A stretch of 37,027 nucleotides of DNA from a virus. Below, one piece after another: positions 24,835-31,858 of this stretch. Numbering within the stretch: the stretch's first letter is position 1; each line of letters begins with the position of its first letter. Position numbers and translations under genes: made by a program. The stretch covers positions 27,688 to 64,714 of the IMG/VR virus record IMGVR_UViG_3300030328_004248. The stretch is one strand, 5' to 3'. A model generated the notes under the pieces. That model was not told the DNA's origin and did not search any database. It saw only the letters and a list, made by a program, of their open reading frames with translations.

Positions 24835-25100
24835 TAGATAGCAAGGAACTTAGCCCTCGATGTCCTCTTCAAATAATTTAGGTTAGTTGCATTACACTTC
24901 AACTTCTCCTTCATAGGTTTAGTGATCAACTTAGTAACACTTTCAATCTCTATGCTATTCTGTTCACAGTAGTGGCAGATTGCCTCTATGTAATTCATAC
25001 CAGTGTTCTCCTTGACTAGGAGTTCAATATCATTAGAGAACTTATCCTGACACAAAAACTTGTGCTTGATGGACTCTCTCACTTCAGTCTTCGTTGGCAT
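24834..25100 (-). CDS. 33: gp33-like late transcription accessory protein
   Basis: This 88-residue protein (T4 gp33 is 112) has the segment IELLVKENTGMNYIEAICHY followed by CEQNSIEIESVTKLI and MKEKLKCNATNLNYL. It aligns with T4 gp33 (IEKMVEEFGMSYLEATTAF, then LEENSI, then IPSGIIEKIQ). Family knowledge: gp33 bridges host RNA polymerase, the late sigma-like factor gp55 and the gp45 clamp so that TATAAATA late promoters fire. TATAAATA sequences are present in this window. The start overlaps the exonuclease stop, and the stop overlaps the radical SAM start (TAATG). Confidence 0.75.
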   Translation of the reverse strand: MPTKTEVRESIKHKFLCQDKFSNDIELLVKENTGMNYIEAICHYCEQNSIEIESVTKLITKPMKEKLKCNATNLNYLKRTSRAKFLAI

Positions 25101-25749
25101 TTAGTTTGTCTCCTACAAATTTTTCAATGTACTTTACTAGAAGTCTCATGTACTTCATTTTATCATACTCTTCGTAAACTTGCACCTCACCATTCTCACA
25201 TGTCATAAGAATGACAAGTTTCTTTACAGGTGTACCAGTTCTTTCATAGAACATACATGCATAGGCTGCTGCCTGTACAAAATAATTCTCAATCCAATCT
25301 CTTGGTTTAGGTTTTGCTGCAGTTTTAAAATCTATTATTGCTAGTTCACCGTTGTATTCTGCAATACAATCAACGGTTCCAGCAACGCCCAACTCAGTTG
25401 AGTACAAACTTTTTTCGAGAGCGTATATATTATTTATATTTTCTAAAGATTTCTTAGCCTGATTGAATAACATCTTAGAACCAGGTGTGTCAGGGTCTAC
25501 CTCCTTGTTCAATAGATGATTCTCTATTAGAGTATGCACCTTAGTACCACGAGTAGTTGCTCTCTTGGTAATCCTATTCGCCTCCTTATCACCAACCTTC
25601 TTTCTCCACTCAACAAAGACTTCCTTGTTGAAGTGAGAGGTAACTGATGTAATAGAAACTAACTTTTGTCCTTCAACATCATAAAGTCTAACCCCATCAA
25701 CAGTCTCCCTACTCAGAGAAGGGAGATCACATTCTATATGTTTGAACAT
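25084..25749 (-). CDS. PD-(D/E)XK exonuclease (MGME1-like)
   Basis: This 221-residue protein has nuclease motifs in order: RGTKVHTLIENHL (H72, E76), LYSTELGVAGTVDCIAEYNG (E119, D127), LAIIDFKTA (D140-x-K142) and YFVQAAAYACM (Q159). This is the pattern of lambda/Cas4/MGME1-like PD-(D/E)XK exonucleases that trim single-stranded or flap DNA. Cyanomyoviruses commonly encode it in the replication cluster. It overlaps phoH upstream (TAATG) and gp33 downstream. A role in recombination or degradation of host DNA is likely from family and context. Confidence 0.8.
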   Translation of the reverse strand: MFKHIECDLPSLSRETVDGVRLYDVEGQKLVSITSVTSHFNKEVFVEWRKKVGDKEANRITKRATTRGTKVHTLIENHLLNKEVDPDTPGSKMLFNQAKKSLENINNIYALEKSLYSTELGVAGTVDCIAEYNGELAIIDFKTAAKPKPRDWIENYFVQAAAYACMFYERTGTPVKKLVILMTCENGEVQVYEEYDKMKYMRLLVKYIEKFVGDKLNANED

Positions 25750-26504
25750 TACATACCTAATTCAATTTTACTAATGAGGTAACTCTTGACAAGACCTGAC
25801 CTAACAATATCATTGACATTGAATTCAACAAGATCAAACTCAGGCATACGCTGGATGATCTTTTGAAAGTCTAAGATACCATTCTTCTCATTTGTCTTGA
25901 CCAAATCAGTTTGAGCTGCATCACCACAGAACATGATCTTACAGTTCTCACCACATCTTGTCATTATACTATCTAACTCATGAAAATTCAAGTTTTGTGA
26001 CTCATCAACTATAACAATTGAATCATCTAATGTAGTACCACGTATGAAAGATGTAGACCAGAAGGTAACACTCTCCTGTGTCTTGAGGTTACCCCATAAC
26101 ATTTCAAACTCAGTGTCAGTAGGTAACTCAAACATATACTTGACCATATTTTTATATGGTATCTGGTATAAGAATGACTTGTCTTCATGATCACCAGGTA
26201 AGAATCCTATCTCTCTTGTAGATACAAGAGATCTAACAAGCACCACCTTAGTGTAAGGTGTCAAAGGATCTAGTACTTCCTTGAGTGCTAGGTATAAAGT
26301 AATGAATGTCTTACCTGTACCTGCAGCACCATATAGAAATAGATTCTTATCCTCTTTATAAGATGCGAATGCTTTCTTCTGGTTATCAGTGATAGGTTCC
26401 ACTGGAACCATCATGTCTGAATTGTATGGTTTCTTTCTCTTCATCTGCTTAGCCGTCATACCAGCACCAACACTGGTGGTCATCTTCTTTTTTCTTGCTG
26501 GCAT
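25749..26504 (-). CDS. phoH: PhoH-like P-loop ATPase
   Basis: This 251-residue protein has a basic N-terminus, a Walker A at 59-66 (GAAGTGKT), a Walker B at 164-171 (VIVDESQN) and the PhoH blocks VVLVRSLVSTREIGFLPGD and KIMFCGDAAQTDLV. PhoH is one of the most common auxiliary genes of cyanophages; in bacteria it belongs to the phosphate-stress set and is related to RNA helicase-type ATPases. Its exact role in infection is unsettled. Starts and stops overlap the flanking genes as TAATG. The protein is of normal length with all motifs intact. Confidence 0.9.
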   Translation of the reverse strand: MPARKKKMTTSVGAGMTAKQMKRKKPYNSDMMVPVEPITDNQKKAFASYKEDKNLFLYGAAGTGKTFITLYLALKEVLDPLTPYTKVVLVRSLVSTREIGFLPGDHEDKSFLYQIPYKNMVKYMFELPTDTEFEMLWGNLKTQESVTFWSTSFIRGTTLDDSIVIVDESQNLNFHELDSIMTRCGENCKIMFCGDAAQTDLVKTNEKNGILDFQKIIQRMPEFDLVEFNVNDIVRSGLVKSYLISKIELGM

Positions 26505-26755
26505 TACATGTACCGTCCGTTCTGAGGTTTTACTTTAGAACCAGGCATCTCTGATACCCTAGACAGAACTTCGTTCCATCCTCCATCTGTTCTACTGTAA
26601 ACATCTCCAGTCGCACTCACTACTCCTCCCGATCCTTTAGACCAGTCTTTATCCCAGTCAGGATTATCCTTTCTCCACTCATCATACTCTTTCATTGTCA
26701 TGGACAACTCTTTAGTTTCACCTGTCTTCAGATTTTTTAATGGATATGTTGGCAT
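26504..26755 (-). CDS. Small conserved phage hypothetical protein, 83 aa
   Basis: This protein begins MPTYPLKNLKTGETKELSMT, then MKEYDEWRKDNPDWDKDWSK and a C-terminal part with DGGWNEVLSRVSEMPGSKV. It recalls phage relatives of FmdB-type zinc-ribbon proteins (MPTY......  ...M....E....NP), but the zinc cysteines are missing. It is Trp- and Gly-rich and probably small and soluble. It overlaps the radical SAM gene by 38 bases and phoH by TAATG. Function unknown. Confidence 0.65.
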   Translation of the reverse strand: MPTYPLKNLKTGETKELSMTMKEYDEWRKDNPDWDKDWSKGSGGVVSATGDVYSRTDGGWNEVLSRVSEMPGSKVKPQNGRYM

Positions 26756-27542
26756 GGGTTGTTGCGAGTGATTTATTTATTGAGTCCTGAATAGCAGCAC
26801 TAAAGTGTAATGGTTTAGCAGTACACATGTTACATACATTCTCAGGTATTCTACTATTAGAACAGAACTTTGTCAATTCTTTATCACTACAGTCAACAGA
26901 TATTCCATCAACAATATACTCCTGCCATTCAGAGTCATCACTCTGCCCTGTAACAGACAGTAACTCCCTTAGGAATGCAGTGTTAGGACACTTCCAAAGT
27001 CTACCATTATATAACTGAGCATTAGGACAGGAGCATACCTGAAAACTCTTAGCAATTCTATTCTGATTGTATGGATATACTTTACCGTCTCGTTTTCTTA
27101 TTGAATCAAACCATCTATCCTTGCCTGTATGATGTTCGGTGACCAGTACCTTAGGATGATTGAACTTCTTTATTATATCTACTACCTCTGGCAGGTGAAT
27201 ACTTATCCTAAGGAACACTCTTTGATCTTCTAGAACTCTCTTGATCCAGTCTTCATTCTGTAAGAGAAGTAAGCCATTGGTATAAAGATAGACAGGAGAA
27301 TTAGTATATGATCTACATGCATTGACTATCTCCTCACATCTAGGATTGAGTAATGGTTCTCCACCTATGACAGAGACCCTACCAATATCTATACGTGGTA
27401 GTATAGTTTTGATGTCATCAATAAGAGCATCAGTGTCCAACTTACTACTTGGTGAGAAGTAATTACTAAAATGATTACATCCTTTACAAGATAGGTTACA
27501 ACCTATCGTTGCACTGATGTCAAGAATGTTCAAGCGTGGCAA
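26718..27542 (-). CDS. Radical SAM protein with auxiliary cysteine cluster (copy 2)
   Basis: This 274-residue protein has C15-x3-C19-x2-C22 (GCNLSCKGCNH), IGGEPLLNP at 59-67, and the same auxiliary Cys set as copy 1 (C170, C172, C185, C237, C240; CSCPNAQLYNGRLWKCP, then VCNMC). It lacks the 55-residue N-terminal extension of copy 1. The start is a TTG at 27542 with GGAG ten bases before it, inside the end of the carbamoyltransferase-like gene, to which it is coupled. Pairing with carbamoyltransferase genes suggests a shared substrate. The chemistry is unknown. Confidence 0.75.
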   Translation of the reverse strand: MPRLNILDISATIGCNLSCKGCNHFSNYFSPSSKLDTDALIDDIKTILPRIDIGRVSVIGGEPLLNPRCEEIVNACRSYTNSPVYLYTNGLLLLQNEDWIKRVLEDQRVFLRISIHLPEVVDIIKKFNHPKVLVTEHHTGKDRWFDSIRKRDGKVYPYNQNRIAKSFQVCSCPNAQLYNGRLWKCPNTAFLRELLSVTGQSDDSEWQEYIVDGISVDCSDKELTKFCSNSRIPENVCNMCTAKPLHFSAAIQDSINKSLATTHANISIKKSEDR

Positions 27543-28335
27543 GATAAGCAGCTCCTATTGAAGTTCCACCATCATGTGCAATTGGTTCAGCATATATCCT
27601 CTGATCCAATTCTTTACGTAGTAGATAGTTTACTTTACAGTTCAAGAAACATCCACCTGCAAGTATAAGATCTTTACCATCAGCATATTGTGCTAAGTCT
27701 AATGCTCTATACTCCCATGCTTGTTGTACATAACTTGCTTCCTTCTTACTACCATAAGCAGCAAGACCCATGATCTTACCTGCATCTTCAGCATCAAACC
27801 CATAGTTTACACAGGTCTGTTCAAACAACTTACCAATACCTATATCTTCTTGACTAAAATACTTCTTATGAAGTACCTTCCATGATGGCAATTCATACAC
27901 AGTCTCAATCTCTATGCCATCAGTAGTCTTAGAACCATTAGCATCTACAATGATAGCAACTGCCTCATCAAACCCTGAGTTCAACCAACCACATGCAGCA
28001 TGAAGTTTATGATGACACCCACGATAGTCTACAAACTTAGTGTTAGGATACTGTCTCCTTATAGAAGAGACATCCATTGATGATAGAAGAGACTTGGATC
28101 CTGTATCCCAGAAACAATCTGCTATAGCAATAACATCAGGAGTGCCGTCAATATACTCTAATAGTTTTCTGATAGTACTATCATACTTCTTCCTAGTAAT
28201 TCTTTCTGACTCTAAGTAGAACTCTATCTCACCACCCTTCATGATACAGATCGAACCATTGTTTGATAGGTTCAACCCTACAGCAAAAAAATTTGCCGAG
28301 TTTTTTTTCCCGTTTTCTGTGTTTTGAAAGGTCAT
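27520..28335 (-). CDS. Carbamoyltransferase N-terminal (kinase-like) subunit, copy 2
   Basis: This 271-residue protein matches the N-terminal domain of NodU/CmcH/TobZ carbamoyltransferases: VGLNLSNNGSICIMKGGEIE (19-38), FYLESERITRKK, H108-H109-x2-H112 (GCHHKLHAACGWLNSG), AIIVDANGS, AGKIMGLAAYGSK, LAGGCFLNCKVNYLL and DGGTSIGAAYLA. This domain makes carbamoyl-adenylate from carbamoyl phosphate and ATP. The 17-residue start MTFQNTENGKKNSANFF is not found in the paralogue at 29850 and is encoded by a dispersed repeat. The C-terminal domain is encoded as a separate gene just upstream (ATGA overlap). It is shorter than copy 1 by about 50 residues. Confidence 0.75.
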   Translation of the reverse strand: MTFQNTENGKKNSANFFAVGLNLSNNGSICIMKGGEIEFYLESERITRKKYDSTIRKLLEYIDGTPDVIAIADCFWDTGSKSLLSSMDVSSIRRQYPNTKFVDYRGCHHKLHAACGWLNSGFDEAVAIIVDANGSKTTDGIEIETVYELPSWKVLHKKYFSQEDIGIGKLFEQTCVNYGFDAEDAGKIMGLAAYGSKKEASYVQQAWEYRALDLAQYADGKDLILAGGCFLNCKVNYLLRKELDQRIYAEPIAHDGGTSIGAAYLATLEHS

Positions 28336-28348
28336 TTTCCCCTCAGTT
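28285..28348 (-). repeat. Imperfect ~60-bp dispersed repeat, copy B
   Basis: On the plus strand it reads A7, TTTGCCGAG, T8, CCCG, a spacer and CTCAGTT, aligned with copy A at 20134-20194. Here it spans the end of the carbamoyltransferase C-part gene and the first 17 codons of the following N-part gene, so it is translated. Confidence 0.6.
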
Positions 28349-28928
28349 TCTGGACTTCAGGAAAATACAAGTAGTCAATGCCACTACCCTCAAAAGTTTC
28401 GAGTGCATCCTCTGGTGTCTCTACTAATGGATCACCTGCCATGTTGAATGATGTATTGAATACTAAAGGTACTCCTGTTATCTGACAGAATGCATCGATC
28501 AACCTATAGTAATGTTCATTCTGATCTATAGTTACTGTCTGTATCCTACAAGTATGATCTACATGTAGTACAGCAGGTATCTTATCCCATGTATGTTCTA
28601 ATGCATCAACAGCATACATCATAAAGGGTGACTCATCTAACCCTGCCATGTCAAACCAATCATGTACATGAGATAACTTGACACTCGCTGCAAATGGTCT
28701 GAATGCCTCCCTCTTCTTTATCGTATTGACCTTATCTTTACCGTTAGGATCCCTTGGATCATATAGTATAGACCTGTTACCCAGTGCTCTTGGTCCTGCT
28801 TCTGATCTACCTTGGAATATTGCTACAACATTACGTTCCTCAATAAGTTTAGCCACATCCATAGAGGTACATGTATCTCCTTCAATATGTGACAGATCAT
28901 ACTTCGGTCCTAGGTAGAGTGTCTTCAT
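28332..28928 (-). CDS. Carbamoyltransferase C-terminal domain as a separate protein
   Basis: This 198-residue protein corresponds to the C-terminal domain (Carbam_trans_C) of NodU/TobZ-type O-carbamoyltransferases. It has VVAIFQGRSEAGPRALGNRS (34-53), ILYDPRDPNGKD, NTIKKREAFRPFAASV, then HYYRLIDAFCQITGVPLVFN and TSFNMAGDPLVETPEDAL. In known enzymes this domain (with the N-domain) binds the hydroxyl acceptor and transfers the carbamoyl group. Only one such C-part is in the window, against two N-parts. It overlaps purM by four bases upstream and N-part copy 2 downstream. Confidence 0.8.
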   Translation of the reverse strand: MKTLYLGPKYDLSHIEGDTCTSMDVAKLIEERNVVAIFQGRSEAGPRALGNRSILYDPRDPNGKDKVNTIKKREAFRPFAASVKLSHVHDWFDMAGLDESPFMMYAVDALEHTWDKIPAVLHVDHTCRIQTVTIDQNEHYYRLIDAFCQITGVPLVFNTSFNMAGDPLVETPEDALETFEGSGIDYLYFPEVQKLRGK

Positions 28929-29860
28929 ACAACTTCTCCTATCTGAACCCCATAGTCAACATCCCTAGGTATTATCATACAGAATCCAATACCACAGTTG
29001 AATACCTTTCTCATCTCACTCTCTTCTACCTCACCTAAGGTCTGAATCTTATTGAAAATATCAGGACGTTTCCAAGAACTCCAATCAATATTTACTTTCA
29101 ATTCTTCAGGTACAATCCTAGATATATTCTCCTCCAATCCACCACCTGTGATGTGTGCCATGCCCATGATAGGTATCTCACCCATCAACTCTTCTATTTG
29201 TTTTGCATAGATGGTAGTAGGAGTAAGAAGTTCTGGAGTAGGACTTGGATCTTTGATTTCACCACCACCCCATGCTTCAGTATAACCTTCCTCATAAAAA
29301 ATCTTCTGCCTCCATAGCATATCATTGACCAAAGTATATCCATTACTATGGAGTCCACTACTAGGTAGACCAATGATCTTATCACCTGACCTTATAAGTC
29401 TACCATCTACTATCTCAGACTTCTCTACAATACCTGTACAGAAACCAGCAAGATCATAATCTCTCTGTCTAAAATGCTCTGCTGTTTCTCCACCTATAAG
29501 TTCTACACCTGCTATCTCACACCCCTTTAGTATACCAACCATGATGTCAGCAACATTGCCATCTATCTTCTGTGTAGAAACATAATCTAAAAAGTATAAT
29601 GGTTTAGCACCACAGGTAATCACATCGTTGACACACATGGCAACTAGATCTATACCAATAGTAGTATAGTCATTAGCAACTCTACATATGTTTATCTTAG
29701 TACCTACACCATCAGCACCAGATACAAGCACTGGTTTCTCATACCCTGATGGTACTGCAAACAGACCACCAAATCCACCAATACCAGGTGCTTTTTCTCT
29801 AAGTTTTTCTACGAAAGCATTACCTGCTTCAATGTCAACACCTGAAGTTTTATAATCCAT
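28925..29860 (-). CDS. purM: Phosphoribosylformylglycinamidine cyclo-ligase (AIR synthetase)
   Basis: The start is ATG 29860 (MDYKTSGVDIEAGNAFVEKL), giving 311 residues. A longer frame back to 29908 only reads into the upstream gene. Motifs are those of PurM: SGVDIEAGN, VSGADGVGTKINIC, GIDLVAMCVNDVITCGAKPL, then YFLDYVSTQKID, IGGETAEH, LPSSGLHSNGYTLV and MGMAHITGGGLEENISRI. PurM makes aminoimidazole ribonucleotide in purine synthesis and is a well-known cyanophage auxiliary gene. It is placed between the parts of the split carbamoyltransferase, with overlaps on both sides (11 and 4 bases). It is slightly shorter than bacterial PurM (about 345). Confidence 0.9.
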   Translation of the reverse strand: MDYKTSGVDIEAGNAFVEKLREKAPGIGGFGGLFAVPSGYEKPVLVSGADGVGTKINICRVANDYTTIGIDLVAMCVNDVITCGAKPLYFLDYVSTQKIDGNVADIMVGILKGCEIAGVELIGGETAEHFRQRDYDLAGFCTGIVEKSEIVDGRLIRSGDKIIGLPSSGLHSNGYTLVNDMLWRQKIFYEEGYTEAWGGGEIKDPSPTPELLTPTTIYAKQIEELMGEIPIMGMAHITGGGLEENISRIVPEELKVNIDWSSWKRPDIFNKIQTLGEVEESEMRKVFNCGIGFCMIIPRDVDYGVQIGEVV

Positions 29861-30809
29861 ATGTATGTAATAATGCAGATCCAATAGCAAGACCACCATC
29901 ATATGCAATGGGGTCAGTATATAAATTTATATTCATATCTTTTATGATAGCATAGTTTGCCACACAATTCAAGAAGAACCCACCAGATACACAGATGTTC
30001 TTCTTACCTGTCAACTGCACTGCTTTCTTTATCATAAAGATAGCATGTCTTTCAGCAGACTTCTGCATATTATATGCTAGGTCTGCTTCAACATACTTTG
30101 TACCAGTATATTTTGTGGTGTTACCATAAGGTTTTATCTTTGTACTGCATATACTATGACCATACTCTTCATTGAATAGATCTACAGGTGTAGCAGGATG
30201 ACCGTAAGCAGACAGACCCATAGTCTTACCTGCTTCTATCTCATCAAACCCACAGTACCTTGAGACTGTTCTGAATGCTTGACCTATACTAACTCTATCA
30301 CTATAAAAATTATTCCCACTCCAGTAAGGAGCAGGTAACTTCTCCTCATGCCAGAAGGTAGAGTAGTGTTTGAATACTGGTGTTAGATTATCATAGATGC
30401 TTTCTGTTTCACAGAAACCCTTGTAGAAGGAACCCTTACCATCCATGACAATGACAGCAGCATCATCAAACCCTGAATTATATAATGCATTAGCAGCATG
30501 ACATTCATGATGTCTCTGCCTGTAGTCTATAATATTGTTACAACCTCTGGATCGTATGATCTTACATAACTTATGTTTTTCTCTGGTTCTTTCAATGTGG
30601 GTTTGTCTATTGTACCTAGTAAAGCAATCACATATGGTAACAGCATGAATATCAGAATCAATATACTTATTGGCAAGAGCCTTCGCACTGACATCTCGTT
30701 TGATTCTTGTGGCACGTTCTTCTTCTAGATAAAATTCTATCTCACCATCATTTATAATAGCAAGCGAACCATTCTTTGCTAGATTTATTCCTGCGATCCT
30801 TTTTCCCAT
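29850..30809 (-). CDS. Carbamoyltransferase N-terminal (kinase-like) subunit, copy 1
   Basis: This 319-residue protein matches the N-domain of NodU/TobZ carbamoyltransferases: MGKRIAGINLAKNGSLAIIN, FYLEEERATRIK, H100-H101-x2-H104 (QRHHECHAANALYNSG), AVIVMDGKGSFYKG, VSIGQAFRTVSRYCGF, EAGKTMGLSAYGHPA, KNICVSGGFFLNCVANYAI and DGGLAIGSALLHTYG. The C-terminal transfer domain is missing from this polypeptide; a free C-domain is encoded after purM. It overlaps thyX by 25 bases and purM by 11. I infer that it pairs with the separate C-part, as does copy 2, and that the acceptor may differ between the two. Confidence 0.75.
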   Translation of the reverse strand: MGKRIAGINLAKNGSLAIINDGEIEFYLEEERATRIKRDVSAKALANKYIDSDIHAVTICDCFTRYNRQTHIERTREKHKLCKIIRSRGCNNIIDYRQRHHECHAANALYNSGFDDAAVIVMDGKGSFYKGFCETESIYDNLTPVFKHYSTFWHEEKLPAPYWSGNNFYSDRVSIGQAFRTVSRYCGFDEIEAGKTMGLSAYGHPATPVDLFNEEYGHSICSTKIKPYGNTTKYTGTKYVEADLAYNMQKSAERHAIFMIKKAVQLTGKKNICVSGGFFLNCVANYAIIKDMNINLYTDPIAYDGGLAIGSALLHTYGL

Positions 30810-31444
30810 TCAAGTGCCTCACTCACAGCAGGGAACTGCTCAACAAATACATCTCTAACTGCTTCAGCAATTATCATATGCTCTTTCTGAGTACCATGTG
30901 CTGATCGTAAGTTGATATAATGTATCCATGATCTACATGATCCTGTCATGTATATTCTTGTAGGTACAGCAAGAGGTAGTACCATACGAGCACACTCTTT
31001 TGCTACACCCTGCTCAACCATCTGATTATATAATGACTGAGCAGAAGTAAACAAAGTCTTAGTCTGTTTGTTCAACTTATCAATAATATCTGGATCCAAA
31101 TCATCAATACTATTCTGTCTATTCTTTGTGTCCTGTCTACGATACTCTGGTATAGGTATAGTAGTATCTTTATCCTTCAACAGATTAGTGTCAGCATATC
31201 TCTGACTAAACTCTTGGAATGTAAAAGATCTATGACGTAAGATCTGTGCTGCAATAGCACGAGTAGTCTCAATCTCTACTGTCATAGTAGACTGCTCGAA
31301 CACAGACCAATGGTTGTGCTTGATACAATACTTCAACAGTCCAGAATACTTTTCGTTCTCCTGATTGTTAGGGTTAGATACTCTGGCAATGTATGCCATC
31401 GTCTTCTCTGCATCAGGTGTGATGCTTACAAGTTTTACAGTCAT
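30785..31444 (-). CDS. thyX: Flavin-dependent thymidylate synthase
   Basis: This 219-residue protein has the ThyX signature R70-H-R72-x7-S80 (RHRSFTFQEFSQRYAD), preceded by HNHWSVFEQSTMTVEIETTR. Further conserved blocks are MVLPLAVPTRIYMTGSCRSW and HYINLRSAHGTQKE. ThyX makes dTMP from dUMP with FAD, NADPH and methylene-folate and is common in marine cyanophages. It is the second gene of the long metabolic cluster, overlapping the 49-aa gene (ATGA) upstream and carbamoyltransferase copy 1 downstream. All catalytic residues I can check are present. Confidence 0.92.
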   Translation of the reverse strand: MTVKLVSITPDAEKTMAYIARVSNPNNQENEKYSGLLKYCIKHNHWSVFEQSTMTVEIETTRAIAAQILRHRSFTFQEFSQRYADTNLLKDKDTTIPIPEYRRQDTKNRQNSIDDLDPDIIDKLNKQTKTLFTSAQSLYNQMVEQGVAKECARMVLPLAVPTRIYMTGSCRSWIHYINLRSAHGTQKEHMIIAEAVRDVFVEQFPAVSEALEWEKGSQE

Positions 31445-31590
31445 GCTTCGTACTCTTCGTCGTAATCTACTTCAGTTGGTTCTATGTCGGAGTATCTATA
31501 AGACTCCACATCTGAATAAACTTCAGCCTTTAGAGCACTCAATAACATCTCTAAGTCAGAGACTATGATCTTTAGTTTATCTTTATCCAT
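31441..31590 (-). CDS. Small conserved hypothetical protein, 49 aa
   Basis: Reading the minus strand from the ATG at 31590 gives 49 residues: MDKDKLKIIVSDLEMLLSAL, then KAEVYSDVESYRYSDIEPTE and an acidic end VDYDEEYEA. It is a short helix followed by an acidic tail. Its stop overlaps the thyX start (ATGA), so it heads the metabolic operon. There is no Shine-Dalgarno; a sigma-70-like promoter places the transcription start at or next to the ATG. Function unknown. Confidence 0.65.
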   Translation of the reverse strand: MDKDKLKIIVSDLEMLLSALKAEVYSDVESYRYSDIEPTEVDYDEEYEA

Positions 31591-31596
31591 GACTAT

Positions 31597-31625
31597 AGTA
31601 TAGCATAAAAAAAGGAGGGGATCAA
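31597..31625 (-). promoter_or_regulatory. Sigma-70-like promoter embedded in a terminator
   Basis: On the minus strand, TTGATC (31625-31620) is followed after exactly 17 bases by TATACT (31602-31597). The -35 box lies in the loop and first stem base of the terminator hairpin at 31607-31635. The predicted start is close to 31590, the A of the ATG of the 49-aa gene. Confidence 0.45.
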
Positions 31626-31635
31626 CCCCTCCTTT
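31607..31635 (-). terminator. Rho-independent terminator
   Basis: A perfect 10-bp stem (AAAGGAGGGG / CCCCTCCTTT at 31611-31620 and 31626-31635) with a 5-base loop is followed on the minus strand by a T run (31613-31607). It ends the transcript of the 47-aa gene. Confidence 0.85.
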
Positions 31636-31638
31636 AAT

Positions 31639-31782
31639 TCAACTACAGGCTTTTGCCTTGCTTTTAACCTTGATGCCACGATACATTAGATCGTGGTTCC
31701 TACGCTTCGATGCTTCTGAAAGCACCCTTGCGTTATACTCCTCAGTGTCATACTCGACACCACGGTAAGTGACTTGTGCCAT
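31639..31782 (-). CDS. Small YRG-containing protein controlled by a riboswitch-like leader, 47 aa
   Basis: An ATG at 31782 encodes 47 residues: MAQVTYRGVEYDTEEYNARV, then LSEASKRRNHDLMYRGIKVK and SKAKACS. The repeated Y-R-G-(V/I)-(K/E) motif recalls small cyanobacterial DUF4278-type proteins (inference from pattern only). GAGG lies eight bases before the start. The gene is a self-contained unit: sigma-70 promoter at 31912-31940, a tandem glnA/Downstream-peptide-like RNA, the ORF, then a strong terminator. Short ORFs are typical downstream genes of the Downstream-peptide class of glutamine riboswitch. Its function is unknown; a role in nitrogen signalling of the infected cell is plausible. Confidence 0.8.
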   Translation of the reverse strand: MAQVTYRGVEYDTEEYNARVLSEASKRRNHDLMYRGIKVKSKAKACS

Positions 31783-31813
31783 TGGCGTGTCCTCAGGTAG
31801 GGTGGATTAGACC

Positions 31814-31854
31814 CGTTCCTTCAGTCGGCATTTGCGTCCCCTAAGGGATGAACG
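31814..31854 (-). ncRNA. Glutamine-type riboswitch aptamer candidate, second copy
   Basis: The minus-strand RNA starts CGTTC (31854-31850) and ends GAACG (31818-31814), pairing as a 5-bp closing stem. Inside are a small hairpin TCCC-TTAG-GGGA, the unpaired block ACGCAAATGCC and CTGAAG before the closing strand. This order (CGTTC, hairpin, ACG.AAGTA-like block, CTGAAG, GAACG) is that of glnA/Downstream-peptide glutamine aptamers. The block has C where the known consensus has G, and the region before CTGAAG is short. Confidence 0.6.
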
Positions 31855-31858
31855 ATTC

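Noticed and set aside
25431-25438. Perfect TATAAATA on the minus strand inside the exonuclease gene
   Set aside because: It lies mid-gene, over 300 bases from the next start (gp33), in a very AT-rich stretch encoding Asn-Ile codons. Probably chance.
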